Source of the DNA: Protaetiibacter intestinalis
GTDB taxonomy: Bacteria; Actinomycetota; Actinomycetes; Actinomycetales; Microbacteriaceae
DNA length: 64,000 nucleotides
Direction of reading: 5' to 3'
NCBI RefSeq assembly: GCF_003627075.1
Contig: NZ_CP032630.1
Coordinates: forward strand, 1,860,001-1,924,000
Shown: positions 47,819-56,232 of the stretch, one piece after another
Layout of the letters: each line of letters begins with the position of its first letter
How positions within the stretch are numbered: position 1 is the stretch's first letter
The notes under the pieces: model-generated
Database searches by the model: none
Told to the model about the DNA's origin: nothing
What the model saw: the letters and a program-made list of their open reading frames with translations, nothing else
Position numbers and translations under genes: made by a program

Positions 47819-50164
47819 GTGATCGAGGTGCGCGACGACGCGTTCCTGCTGCAGACGCGACACACCTCGTACTGGTTCGCCCGCACGGCGCACGGCCACC
47901 TCGAGCACCTGCACTACGGGCCACTGCTGCCCCCGCAGGACCCGGAGGCGCTGCGCACGAAGCGCGCGCTGCCCTACGGTTCGAGCGTCGTCTACGCCCC
48001 CGACGACGAGGGCTACAGCCTCGACGCGATCCCGCTCGAGTTCTCGGGCATCGGCCAGGGCGACTACCGGCTCTCGCCGATCGAGGTGTTCACGGCGTTC
48101 GGCGCGGATGTCGACCTCGTATACCGCGGTCACCGCATCCGCGAGGGCGCGACGCCCGCCGAGACCCTGCCGACGGCCGACGGCGGCCCGGGCGTCGAGA
48201 CGCTCGAGGTGACGCTCGCCGACGAGCGCGCGGGTCTCGAGCTCACCCTGCTCTACACGGTGTTCCCCGACGAGGACGTCATCACCCGGCGCACCGTGCT
48301 GCGCAACACCGGCGCCGCCCCCGCCGAGATCGCCCGCCTCGCGAGCCTGCAGCTCGACCTCCCCGACCGCGGCTTCACGATCCGCAGCTTCGACGGCGGC
48401 TGGATCCACGAGGCGCACGCCCACGACCGGCCGGTGAGCTCGGGGGTGTTCTCGATCGGCTCCACGACGGGTGCCTCGAGCAACCGCCACAACCCCGGGC
48501 TGCTGCTGATCGCGGGGGATGCGGACGAGCACTGCGGCTGGGCGTACGGGTTCAACCTCGTCTACAGCGGCAACCACGCCACGAGCGTCGAACGCGACGC
48601 GCACGGCTCGGTACGGGTGCGCTCCGGCATCCAGCCGCAGGCGTTCCGCTGGCCGCTCGCGCCCGGTGAGGCCTTCGAAGCCCCGGAGGCGGTGCTCGCC
48701 TTCAGCGACGAGGGGCTGAACGGCCTCTCCGACCGGATGCACCGCTTCGTCCGCGCGCACATCACGCCCGAGCGCTATCGCGGGCTCGAACGCCCCGTCG
48801 TCTACAACAGCTGGGAGGCGGCGTTCTTCGACATCGACGAGAAGCGCCTGCGCGGTCTCGCGAAGCAGGCCGCGAAGCTCGGCGTCGAGCTGTTCGTGAT
48901 CGACGACGGCTGGTTCGCCGGCCGGGGCGACGACCGGGCGGCGCTCGGCGACTACGCCGTCGACGAGAGGAAGTTCCCCTCGGGGCTCGGCGCCTTCGTG
49001 AAGAAGGTCGCGAAGCTCGGGATGCGCTGCGGCATCTGGGTGGAGCCCGAGATGGTCTCCGAGGACAGCGAGCTCTACCGTGCCCACCCCGACTGGGCGC
49101 TGCGCATCCCCGGGAAGCCGGCGCGCGAGGGCCGCCACCAGCAGGTGCTCGACCTGTGCAACCCCGAGGTGTGCGACTACCTCGTCGAACAGCTCGGCGC
49201 CCTCATCGACGGTGCCGGCTTCGACTACGTCAAGTGGGACATGAACCGGCACATCGCCGACGCCTACTCGCCGCACGTGCCGCACCCCGGCATGACCGCG
49301 CACCGCTACCTGCAGAACCTGTACCGGGTGATCGCGCGCGTCCTCGAACCGCGCCCGCACGTGCTGCTCGAGATGTGCTCCTCCGGCGGCAACCGCTTCG
49401 ACCTGGGGATGCTGCGCTCGGCCGCCGTGATCTGGGCCTCCGACGACACCGACCCGATCGAGCGCCTCGACATCCAGCAGGGGCTCTCGTACCTCTACCC
49501 GCCCTCCGTCGTCAGCGCCCACGTCTCCGCGTCGCCCCACCAGCAGACCCTGCGCGACACCCCGCTCTCGACCCGCTTCAACGTGGCAGCCTTCGGCTGC
49601 CTCGGTTACGAGTACGACCTCGACTTCCTCACCGCGGAGGAGAAGCGCGAGATCACCGAGCAGATCGCCTTCTACAAGGCCCACCGGACGCTGTTCCAGT
49701 TCGGCCGCTTCCGCCGCGGCATGCCCGGGATGCCGACCCCCGCCGGCCGCGTCGTCTGGCAGGTCGACGACGGCGACACGACCCTCGTCGGCAACTTCCA
49801 ACGCGGGGTGCGGGCCGCGCCCGAGCGCGACCTGCTCGCCATCGCGGGGCTCGAGCCCGGCATCCGCTACCGGGTCACCGCGAAACCGCAACGGGTGATG
49901 CTCGAGCGGCTCGGGCACCTCGTCAACCACGTGAGCCCCGTGCGGGTCGACCCCAACGGGCTCGTCATGAACGTCGTCAGCAGGCACCGCAGCCTGCCCG
50001 ACGGCGTCGAGCAGTACACCGGCACGGGCGAACTGCTCGCGTCCGGCATCCGCCTCGAGCTGCAGTTCAGCGGCACCGGACATCACGCGACGACGCGGAT
50101 GCTCGGCGACCACGGCTCGACGCTGTACCTCATCGAGAGGATCGAGAGAGAGGACGACGCGTGA
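47819..50164 (+). CDS. Alpha-galactosidase (GH36)
   Basis: A 781-residue GH36 enzyme. An N-terminal beta-supersandwich (to about residue 320) is followed by a TIM barrel containing N-S-W-E-A near 337, the nucleophile Asp in Y-V-K-W-D-M-N-R (about residue 475), C-S-S-G-G-N-R-F-D, and the acid/base Asp in W-A-S-D-D-T-D (about 542), then a C-terminal beta domain. It releases galactose from melibiose, raffinose and stachyose by a retaining mechanism. No signal peptide is present, so it acts in the cytoplasm on imported sugar. GTG 47819 is the only plausible start; earlier in-frame ATG 47675 would overlap the KAS III gene. GTGA couples it to the transporter. Confidence 0.92.
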   Translation: MIEVRDDAFLLQTRHTSYWFARTAHGHLEHLHYGPLLPPQDPEALRTKRALPYGSSVVYAPDDEGYSLDAIPLEFSGIGQGDYRLSPIEVFTAFGADVDLVYRGHRIREGATPAETLPTADGGPGVETLEVTLADERAGLELTLLYTVFPDEDVITRRTVLRNTGAAPAEIARLASLQLDLPDRGFTIRSFDGGWIHEAHAHDRPVSSGVFSIGSTTGASSNRHNPGLLLIAGDADEHCGWAYGFNLVYSGNHATSVERDAHGSVRVRSGIQPQAFRWPLAPGEAFEAPEAVLAFSDEGLNGLSDRMHRFVRAHITPERYRGLERPVVYNSWEAAFFDIDEKRLRGLAKQAAKLGVELFVIDDGWFAGRGDDRAALGDYAVDERKFPSGLGAFVKKVAKLGMRCGIWVEPEMVSEDSELYRAHPDWALRIPGKPAREGRHQQVLDLCNPEVCDYLVEQLGALIDGAGFDYVKWDMNRHIADAYSPHVPHPGMTAHRYLQNLYRVIARVLEPRPHVLLEMCSSGGNRFDLGMLRSAAVIWASDDTDPIERLDIQQGLSYLYPPSVVSAHVSASPHQQTLRDTPLSTRFNVAAFGCLGYEYDLDFLTAEEKREITEQIAFYKAHRTLFQFGRFRRGMPGMPTPAGRVVWQVDDGDTTLVGNFQRGVRAAPERDLLAIAGLEPGIRYRVTAKPQRVMLERLGHLVNHVSPVRVDPNGLVMNVVSRHRSLPDGVEQYTGTGELLASGIRLELQFSGTGHHATTRMLGDHGSTLYLIERIEREDDA

Positions 50165-51591
50165 GCGCCACCCCGAGCACCACGCAGGCCGGCGAGGGCG
50201 CCGGCCGCCGCATCCGCCTGCGCAACCGCTACGGCTTCGGCATCGGCACGATCGGCCGCGACGCCGCCTACACGCTCGTCAGCATGTTCCTGCTGTTCTA
50301 CCTCTCCGACATCCTCGAGGTCTCGACGGGGGTCTTCGCCGCGATCACGGTCGCGCTCGTGGCGCTGCGCGTGTTCGACGCCGTGCTCGACCCCTTCGTG
50401 GGCGTGCTCGTCGACAACACGCACAGCCGCTGGGGCAAGTTCAAGCCGTGGATCCTCGTCGGGGTGCTGCTCAACGTCGGGCTCATGACGGTGCTGTTCG
50501 CGCCGCTTCCGCTCGGCGACGTCGCCTTCGTCGCGGTCTTCACGGTCGTCTACCTCGCGTGGAGCGTCGCGTTCGCCGCCAACGACATCGGCTACTGGTC
50601 GATGCTGCCCGCCCTCACCCAGGAGCAGCGCGAGCGCGAGAAGATCGGCTCGATCGCGCGCATCTGCGCCTCGATCGGCACCTTCACGATGGTGGTCGCG
50701 ATCGTGCCGGTGAGCGAGGCGATCGGGGCCGCCATCGGCGATCTGCGCTGGTCGTACTTCGTGGTCGCCGTGGCCGTCGGCGCGCTGACGATCCTGCTGC
50801 AGTGCGTCATGCTGCTGCTGACCCGCGAGGACCGCACGATCGTCACCCGCAGCCACACCCGCTTCCGCGAGCTCGTCACGGTGATCTTCCGCAACGATCA
50901 GCTGCTCGCCGTGGCGGTCGCCTTCCTGCTGTTCATGGTGGCCTTCACGATCACGACGAGCTTCGGCGTCTACTACTTCACCTACGTCTATGCCGACGCC
51001 GACATGTACTCGGTGTTCGCGCTCGTGCTGGGCGTCTCCCAGATCACTGCCCTCGCGCTCTACCCGGCGATCGCCGCCCGGATCTCCCGGCGACGGCTCT
51101 TCACGATCGCCCTCGCGGTCGTCGCGGCCGGCTACCTGCTGTTCTTCCTGACCCCGCCGGGCGGCCTCGCCCTCATCGTGGTGGCGGGGGTCGCGGTGTT
51201 CGCGGCGCAGGCGATGATCCAGGTGCAGCTGCTCATGTTCATCGCCGACACCGTCGAGTACGGCGAGCACAAGCTCGGGCGCCGCAACGACAGCGTGACC
51301 CTCTCGCTCCAGCCGTTCATCTACAAGCTGAGCTCCGCGCTCGCGAGCGGCGTCGTCGGCTGGACGGTCATCGCCTCCGGCATGAAGGACGCGGATGCCG
51401 CCGCCGACATGACCGAGGGAGGGACCTTCCTCGTGAAGCTCATGATGTTCGTCGTGCCGGGCGTGCTCATCGCCCTCAGCTACCTCGTCTACCGCCGCTG
51501 GTACCGGCTCGACGCGGCCGGCTACGCCCGCATCGTCGAGGAGCTGCGTGCGCGTCGCGAGGCGGCCGCGTCGGCGGATGCGGATGCCTGA
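50161..51591 (+). CDS. GPH-family sugar:cation symporter
   Basis: A 476-residue transporter of the glycoside-pentoside-hexuronide (MelB-like) family, with 12 helices and the signatures F-G-I-G-T-I-G-R-D-A-A-Y near residue 25, F-D-A-V-L-D-P-F-V-G near 70 with the Asp residues used for cation coupling in MelB, and D-T-V-E-Y-G-E-H-K-L-G-R-R near 365. Its place between an alpha-galactosidase and a GH13 glycosidase suggests import of melibiose or raffinose-type sugars with Na+ or H+. GTG 50161 overlaps the alpha-galactosidase stop (GTGA), and the stop overlaps the GH13 start by 8 nt, so the three genes are co-translated. Confidence 0.9.
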   Translation: MSATPSTTQAGEGAGRRIRLRNRYGFGIGTIGRDAAYTLVSMFLLFYLSDILEVSTGVFAAITVALVALRVFDAVLDPFVGVLVDNTHSRWGKFKPWILVGVLLNVGLMTVLFAPLPLGDVAFVAVFTVVYLAWSVAFAANDIGYWSMLPALTQEQREREKIGSIARICASIGTFTMVVAIVPVSEAIGAAIGDLRWSYFVVAVAVGALTILLQCVMLLLTREDRTIVTRSHTRFRELVTVIFRNDQLLAVAVAFLLFMVAFTITTSFGVYYFTYVYADADMYSVFALVLGVSQITALALYPAIAARISRRRLFTIALAVVAAGYLLFFLTPPGGLALIVVAGVAVFAAQAMIQVQLLMFIADTVEYGEHKLGRRNDSVTLSLQPFIYKLSSALASGVVGWTVIASGMKDADAAADMTEGGTFLVKLMMFVVPGVLIALSYLVYRRWYRLDAAGYARIVEELRARREAAASADADA

Positions 51592-53476
51592 GCCCGCCCC
51601 GATCACGCGCCGCAGCCGGGTGCGCGAGCTGTACGCGCATCCGCTCGGTCGCGACATCGTCGACAGCCTCGCCCACCAGGTGGGGCGCTCGCCGCGCTGG
51701 GTGGACAACCCCCTCGTCGGCGCGCTGCGGCTGGGCGCCCTGCCGCGGTTGAGCGGCGGGCGCCTCGACGACGCCTTCGTCGACGCGCTCGTCGGACTGC
51801 TCGCGGCCGTGCCCGACCGGCCGAACCCCGGGCCGATGCCGCTGCGCGAGGCCTGGTTCAAGGAGGCCGTCTTCTACCAGGTGTACCCGTGCTCGTTCCA
51901 GGACTCCGACGGCGACGGCATCGGCGACCTGCGCGGCATCCTCTCGCGACTCGACTACCTGAAGGGCCTCGGCGTCGACGCGCTCTGGCTCTCGCCCATT
52001 TACGACTCGCCCATGGACGACATGGGGTACGACATCCGCGACTACCGCAAGGTGCTCGCCGAGTTCGGCACCCTCGACGACCTAGACGCGCTCATCGCGG
52101 GCCTGCACGAGCGCGGCATGCGGCTCGTCATGGACCTCGTCGTCAACCACAGCTCCGACGAGCACGCCTGGTTCCGCGAGGCGCTCGCCGACCCCGACTC
52201 GCCCTACCGCGACTACTACTTCCTGCGGGAGGGCGAGCCCGACACCCCGCCCAACAACTGGCGCTCCTTCTTCTCCGGGCCCGCCTGGCGCTGGTTCCCG
52301 GAGGCCGGGGTGTGGGGGCTGCACCTGTTCTCGTCGAAGCAGATGGACCTGAACTGGGGCAGCGAGCGGATGCGCGCCGACGTCGTCGACATGGTGCGGT
52401 GGTGGCGCGAGCGCGGCGTCGACGGCTTCCGGCTCGACGTCATCAACCTCATCTCGAAGACCCCGGGTCTCCCCGACGGCAACGAGACGATCGGCGCGCT
52501 CACCGGCTTCACCGGCCTCGAGCACTACTTCCACGGCCCGCGCCTGCACGAGCACCTGCGGCAGCTGCGCGCCGAAGCGTTCGACGACCCCGACTGCGTC
52601 GCGATCGGCGAGACACCCGCGATCGGTGCGCAGATGGGCAAGCTCATGGTCGGCGACGACCGCGGCGAGCTCGACATGGTGTTCAACTTCGAGCACCTCG
52701 AGAACCCCGGCAGGACACGCTTCGACGCCTACCGCTACGACCTCCGCCACCTCAAGCGCTACTACACGCGCTGGCAGGCCGACTACGGCGACGGCTACTG
52801 GATGAGCCTGTTCTTCGACAACCACGACAATCCGCGCATGGTCTCGAAGGTCGACCCGCGGTCGGAGCACCGGGTCGCGGTGGCGAAGCTGCTCGCGACC
52901 GTCATGTTCACCCTCCGCGGCACCCCCTTCCTCTACCAGGGGCAGGAGCTCGGGGCGGTCGACCAGCGCTTCGTCGCCCTCGACGAGCTGCGCGACGTCG
53001 AGAGCCTCAACCTCGCGGCCGAGCTCGCCGCGACGGGCACCCCGCCCGACGAGGTGTTCGCGCGGGTGCTCGCGGGCACGCGCGACCACACGCGGGTGCC
53101 GATGGCGTGGGATGCCTCGGGCGGCTTCACGACGGGCGTGCCGTGGCTCGCGGGGGACGGCGGCCATGCCGAGATCAACGTGGCATCCCAGGAGGGCGAT
53201 GCGGCATCCGTGCTCGAGTGGCACCGGGCGCTCATCGCGCTGCGGCGGGACTCGCCCGCGCTCGTCTACGGCGAGACGCTCGTCGAGCGAAGCGGCAGCC
53301 GGGTGTGGCGCTACCGCCGACGCCGGGGGGCCGAGGAGTACCTCGTGGTGCTGAACCTCGGCGACCGTCCGGCGCGCACCGCGCCCCCGCCCGCCGGCGC
53401 GGAGCTGCTGCTCGCCTCCGGGAGCGGCACAGGGAGCCTCGCCCCGTACGAGGCCCGCCTCTGGCGGCTGGGCTGA
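51584..53476 (+). CDS. GH13 glucosidase, oligo-1,6-glucosidase-like, with N-terminal helical module
   Basis: A 630-residue GH13 enzyme. An N-terminal helical segment of about 85 residues (R-E-L-Y-A-H-P-L-G-R-D-I) precedes the TIM barrel starting F-Y-Q-V-Y-P-C-S-F. Catalytic residues are visible: Asp nucleophile in G-F-R-L-D-V-I-N, Glu acid/base in A-I-G-E-T-P-A, and the transition-state Asp in F-D-N-H-D-N-P-R. Val after the nucleophile is the residue associated with alpha-1,6 rather than alpha-1,4 specificity in GH13_31. No signal peptide, so it acts inside the cell, probably on glucose-containing oligosaccharides or sucrose left after galactose removal. ATG 51584 or 51578 are both possible. 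Confidence 0.85.
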   Translation: MPEPAPITRRSRVRELYAHPLGRDIVDSLAHQVGRSPRWVDNPLVGALRLGALPRLSGGRLDDAFVDALVGLLAAVPDRPNPGPMPLREAWFKEAVFYQVYPCSFQDSDGDGIGDLRGILSRLDYLKGLGVDALWLSPIYDSPMDDMGYDIRDYRKVLAEFGTLDDLDALIAGLHERGMRLVMDLVVNHSSDEHAWFREALADPDSPYRDYYFLREGEPDTPPNNWRSFFSGPAWRWFPEAGVWGLHLFSSKQMDLNWGSERMRADVVDMVRWWRERGVDGFRLDVINLISKTPGLPDGNETIGALTGFTGLEHYFHGPRLHEHLRQLRAEAFDDPDCVAIGETPAIGAQMGKLMVGDDRGELDMVFNFEHLENPGRTRFDAYRYDLRHLKRYYTRWQADYGDGYWMSLFFDNHDNPRMVSKVDPRSEHRVAVAKLLATVMFTLRGTPFLYQGQELGAVDQRFVALDELRDVESLNLAAELAATGTPPDEVFARVLAGTRDHTRVPMAWDASGGFTTGVPWLAGDGGHAEINVASQEGDAASVLEWHRALIALRRDSPALVYGETLVERSGSRVWRYRRRRGAEEYLVVLNLGDRPARTAPPPAGAELLLASGSGTGSLAPYEARLWRLG

Positions 53477-53482
53477 GCACTA

Positions 53483-53499
53483 GACTCGGAATCCGAGTC
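53483..53499. promoter_or_regulatory. 17-bp palindrome upstream of prs
   Basis: GACTCGGA-A-TCCGAGTC, 8-bp arms with one central base. It directly follows TAGACT (53481-53486, a possible -10), so it covers the likely start of prs transcription. It could be an operator, or part of a terminator for the GH13 gene ending at 53476. Confidence 0.4.
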
Positions 53500-53527
53500 G
53501 CGATACAGGAAGCGGGTAGCGGGGACA

Positions 53528-54502
53528 GTGTCCGGCATCAAGATCAGCGGAGAGAAGCGGCTCGTCGTCGTCTCGGGACGGGCGCACCCGCAGCTGGCGG
53601 CCGACATTGCGAGCGAGCTCGGCACCGAGCTCGTCGAGACCGACGCCCGCACCTTCGCGAACGGCGAGATCTACGCGCGCTTCGGCGAATCCATCCGCGG
53701 CACCGACGTGTTCGTCGTGCAGTCGCACTGCGCCCCCATCAACGAGTGGCTCATGGAGCAGCTCATCATGGTGGATGCCGCCAAGCGCGCGAGCGCCAAG
53801 CGCATCACCGTCGTGGCGCCGTTCTACCCCTACGCCCGTCAGGACAAGAAGGGCCGGGGGCGCGAGCCGATCTCGGCCCGGCTCGTGGCCGACCTGTTCA
53901 AGGCCGCCGGCGCCGACCGCATCATGAGCGTCGACCTGCACGCCGCGCAGATCCAGGGCTTCTTCGACGGACCCGTCGACCACCTGTTCGCGATGCCCGT
54001 GCTGCTCGAGCACTTCCGCGGGCTCGACGCCTCGACCCTCACCGTCGTGAGCCCCGACATGGGCCGTGTGCGGGTGGCCGACATCTGGTCCGACAAGCTC
54101 GGGGCGCCGCTCGCCATCATCCACAAGCGCCGCGACCCGCTCGTGCCCAACCAGGTGAGCGTGCACGAGATCGTCGGCGACGTCGAGGGGCGCACCTGCC
54201 TCATCGTCGACGACCTCATCGACACCGGCCGCACGATCGTGAAGGCTGCCGAGGCGCTCAAGGCGCACGGTGCCACCAACGTCATCGTCGGGGCGACCCA
54301 CGCGGTGTTCTCGGACCCCGCGACCGAGATCCTGCAGTCCGACTTCATCGACCAGGTGGTGGTGACCGACACCCTGCCGCTCGCCCCCGAGAAGCGCTGG
54401 GACCGCCTCACCGTGCTGCCGATCGCGCCGCTCATCGCCCGCGCCATCCACGAGGTCTTCGACGACGGCTCGGTCACCTCGATGTTCGACGGCGCCGCGT
54501 AG
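53528..54502 (+). CDS. prs: Ribose-phosphate pyrophosphokinase (PRPP synthetase)
   Basis: A 324-residue PRPP synthetase, making PRPP from ribose 5-phosphate and ATP for nucleotide, His and Trp synthesis. Visible are F-A-N-G-E-I-Y, the Mg/ATP region S-V-D-L-H-A-A-Q-I-Q-G-F-F, K-R-R-D (near 202), and the PRPP-binding loop V-D-D-L-I-D-T-G-R-T-I. The length fits class I enzymes. GTG 53528 follows GGGGA. In many actinobacteria prs follows glmU, but here a GH13 gene precedes it, so the usual glmU-prs pairing has been broken or lies elsewhere. A long palindromic repeat follows the stop. Confidence 0.95.
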   Translation: MSGIKISGEKRLVVVSGRAHPQLAADIASELGTELVETDARTFANGEIYARFGESIRGTDVFVVQSHCAPINEWLMEQLIMVDAAKRASAKRITVVAPFYPYARQDKKGRGREPISARLVADLFKAAGADRIMSVDLHAAQIQGFFDGPVDHLFAMPVLLEHFRGLDASTLTVVSPDMGRVRVADIWSDKLGAPLAIIHKRRDPLVPNQVSVHEIVGDVEGRTCLIVDDLIDTGRTIVKAAEALKAHGATNVIVGATHAVFSDPATEILQSDFIDQVVVTDTLPLAPEKRWDRLTVLPIAPLIARAIHEVFDDGSVTSMFDGAA

Positions 54503-54512
54503 GGCTCCGCCG

Positions 54513-54835
54513 CCCCCGCTCGTTGGGTGCCGCCCGGAGAGCGTCACCCCTCCCGCTGGTTGAGTGCCGCCCGGAGAGCCTCACCCCTCCCGCTGGTTGA
54601 GTGCCGCCGAAGGCGGTGTATCGAAACCACGACGGACGCCCCTCGACGGGGCGCCCGTCGTCGGTGAGGCCCCACGTGTCCACGCCTGCACGGGTTTCGA
54701 TACGCCCGCTGCGCGGGCTACTCAACCAGCGGAGGGGGGCCGCTGCGCGGGCTACTCAACCAGCGGAGGGGGGCGCTGCGCGCTACTCAACCAGCCGAGG
54801 GGGCTCCTGCGCGGGCTCCTCAGCCCGCGAGGGAA
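54513..54835 (+). repeat. Composite palindromic repeat element, copy 1
   Basis: Three left arms about 37 bp apart (GTTGGGTG at 54522; GTTGAGTG at 54559 and 54596) lead to a core: GTATCGAAACC (54618-54628), a 14-bp hairpin with one mismatch (54629-54642 and 54648-54661), GTGAGGCC..TCCACGCCTGCA and GGTTTCGATAC (54693-54703). Right arms CTACTCAAC at 54718, 54752 and 54783 follow, spaced 34 and 31 bp. A second copy in opposite orientation is at 57600-57835. It fills most of the 444-bp gap between prs and the Cys-rich gene; no gene is visible within it. It may stop prs transcription. Confidence 0.75.
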
Positions 54836-54843
54836 GGGCCCGA

Positions 54844-54901
54844 ATGTTGCACAACATAACGCGCACGACCCCTCGTAACACGGCGTAACGTTCGTTAGCC
54901 T
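54844..54901 (+). promoter_or_regulatory. Promoter/operator region of Cys-rich protein gene
   Basis: ATGTTG-CA-CAACAT (54844-54857) and TAACG-TT-CGTTA (54886-54897) are two inverted repeats; the second overlaps a TAGCCT -10 (54896-54901). CGTAAC also occurs twice 10 bp apart (54874 and 54884). A repressor responding to metal would suit this layout, but none is encoded nearby. Confidence 0.45.
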
Positions 54902-54946
54902 GGCCGCACGGGCGTCGCATCCGACGTCGTCGCGAGAGGAGTGATC

Positions 54947-55348
54947 ATGGACATGATGACGATGACCCAGATGATGGGATCGATGCCCGCGTCCAGCATG
55001 GGCATGGACATGTCGGCGATGCAGGAGTGCATCGAGGCGTGCAACGCGTGCTCGATGGCCGCCACGATGTGCGCCGACGCGTGCACGGGCGACGACATGG
55101 CGCGCTGCAGCTCGATGTGCATGAACATGGCCGACATGGCCGACACCATGATGCGGATGATGTTGCGCCCGATGGGGCACGACGCGGCCGTGATGATGTC
55201 GATGATGCAGGCCTGCGTGACGATGTGTCAGGCGTGCATGGACGAGTGCGCACGTCACGCCGACATGAGCGAGTCCTGCCGCGTCTGCATGATGGCCTGC
55301 CAGAACATGATGGAGGCCTGCCAGGCGATGATGGCGCGGATGGCCTGA
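54947..55348 (+). CDS. Cys/Met-rich four-helix copper-storage-like protein (Csp/DUF326)
   Basis: A 133-residue protein with 15 Cys and more than 30 Met residues in C-x-x-x-C and C-x-x-C patterns spread over four predicted helices (C-I-E-A-C-N-A-C, M-C-A-D-A-C, then M-C-Q-A-C-M-D-E-C and C-R-V-C-M-M-A-C). This is the hallmark of DUF326/Csp-type cytosolic copper-storage proteins, which line a four-helix bundle with Cys thiolates to hold many Cu(I) ions. There is no signal peptide; the Met-rich first 25 residues are unusual and could also bind Cu(I). ATG 54947 follows GAGAGGA at 6 nt; GTG 54941 is too close. Converges with the small gene at 55362. Confidence 0.8.
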   Translation: MDMMTMTQMMGSMPASSMGMDMSAMQECIEACNACSMAATMCADACTGDDMARCSSMCMNMADMADTMMRMMLRPMGHDAAVMMSMMQACVTMCQACMDECARHADMSESCRVCMMACQNMMEACQAMMARMA

Positions 55349-55361
55349 GGCCGGATGCGGC

Positions 55362-55673
55362 TCAGGCGGTCAGCACGCGCACGTTGAGCGCCGCGCCGCG
55401 CACCGCCACGACACCCGCGACCGGGTGGTAGGCGACCGGTTCGCCCGCATCCAGGTGCAGCGGCAGGTGGTGCCAGAGGCGCACCGCGGTGCCGTCGAGC
55501 GTCACGAGGTCGAGCACGTGCTCGTCGGCGGACGCGAGAGCGTCGACCCACTTGCCGGGCGCGCTCGCCGCGACCGTCGCCTGGATGGGGTGCACGCGGT
55601 GCCCCGCGCCCGAGCACGCCTCGCCGCACATGGCGAGACCGGCTTCCTGCTGAACGCGTGTCGTGTCGTCCAT
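55362..55673 (-). CDS. Small protein of unknown function (103 aa)
   Basis: A 103-residue protein. Near the N-terminus lies M-C-G-E-A-C-S-G-A-G-H (Cys at about residues 16 and 20, His at 25), a possible metal site. The remainder, with W-H-H-L-P-L-H-L and V-A-Y-H-P-V-A-G-V-V-A-V, looks like a small beta-barrel of unknown family. It is convergent with the copper-storage-like gene, 13 bp apart, and the pair of Cys-containing proteins may respond to the same stress; this is context only. ATG 55673 is preceded by GAGGTGA at suitable spacing. No signal peptide. Confidence 0.6.
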   Translation of the reverse strand: MDDTTRVQQEAGLAMCGEACSGAGHRVHPIQATVAASAPGKWVDALASADEHVLDLVTLDGTAVRLWHHLPLHLDAGEPVAYHPVAGVVAVRGAALNVRVLTA

Positions 55674-55781
55674 GGGGTCACCTCGTCTCGTGGTCGGCCG
55701 GATGCGGCTGTGCAGCAAGGGTAGGCAGGGCGAGTCGGCCGCCGCAGGGGCGGCGTCACACGGCGACACAGAGGGACGCGG

Positions 55782-56153
55782 TCAGACGTTCGTGCCGCCC
55801 GCGGGCACGACCCGCACCTCCGGGATGAAGCCCAGGAAGCTCAACTGCGTCTCGTGCCCGCCGAAGTCGGTCGCGTAGCAGTACCAGCCGGGGCCGCGCG
55901 CGCCGTCGAGGTCGAAGCGCGCCTCGAACGACTCGGCATCCGGGGCGAGCCGTGCGGTCGTCACCTCGCAGCCGAGGGCGGCCGTGCGGGTGGCGGTGCC
56001 GATGCCGATGAGGATGCCCGGCAGCACGAGCCCCGCGACCGCGAGCACCACGACGACGCGGGCGATGCGACGCATCCGGGGGCCGCGCAGCGCACCCACC
56101 TCGCCGGGCTGGTAGCCGGCGAGCTCGGGCGGGGTGTCGTCCTCCTGCTGCAC
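55782..56153 (-). CDS. Single-pass membrane protein of unknown function (123 aa)
   Basis: A 123-residue protein with a polar N-terminus containing Y-Q-P-G-E-V-G-A-L-R-G-P, a basic R-M-R-R stop-transfer region, one hydrophobic helix (about residues 32-51) and an extracytoplasmic domain with two Cys residues (near 62 and 92), probably a disulfide. No family is recognised. GTG 56153 is preceded by a GAGACT hexamer 6 nt upstream, a weak leaderless signature. The 108 bp between its stop and the start of the 103-residue gene hold that gene's promoter. Divergent from the CoA-transferase gene. Confidence 0.55.
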   Translation of the reverse strand: MQQEDDTPPELAGYQPGEVGALRGPRMRRIARVVVVLAVAGLVLPGILIGIGTATRTAALGCEVTTARLAPDAESFEARFDLDGARGPGWYCYATDFGGHETQLSFLGFIPEVRVVPAGGTNV

Positions 56154-56220
56154 CGTTCCAGTCTCGCACCGGGGGCCACCGGTGCGGGCGTGGCAGCTTC
56201 CGGGCCCCGCGTGCGCGGCG

Positions 56221-56226
56221 TAGCGT
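56221..56226 (+). promoter_or_regulatory. -10 element of leaderless CoA-transferase gene
   Basis: TAGCGT, 6 nt before ATG 56233. Confidence 0.5.
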
Positions 56227-56232
56227 CGGCGC

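Noticed and set aside
54513..54835. CRISPR array
   Set aside because: Repeat spacing varies, the units are palindromic arms of a composite element, there are no unique spacers of even length, and no cas gene is nearby.
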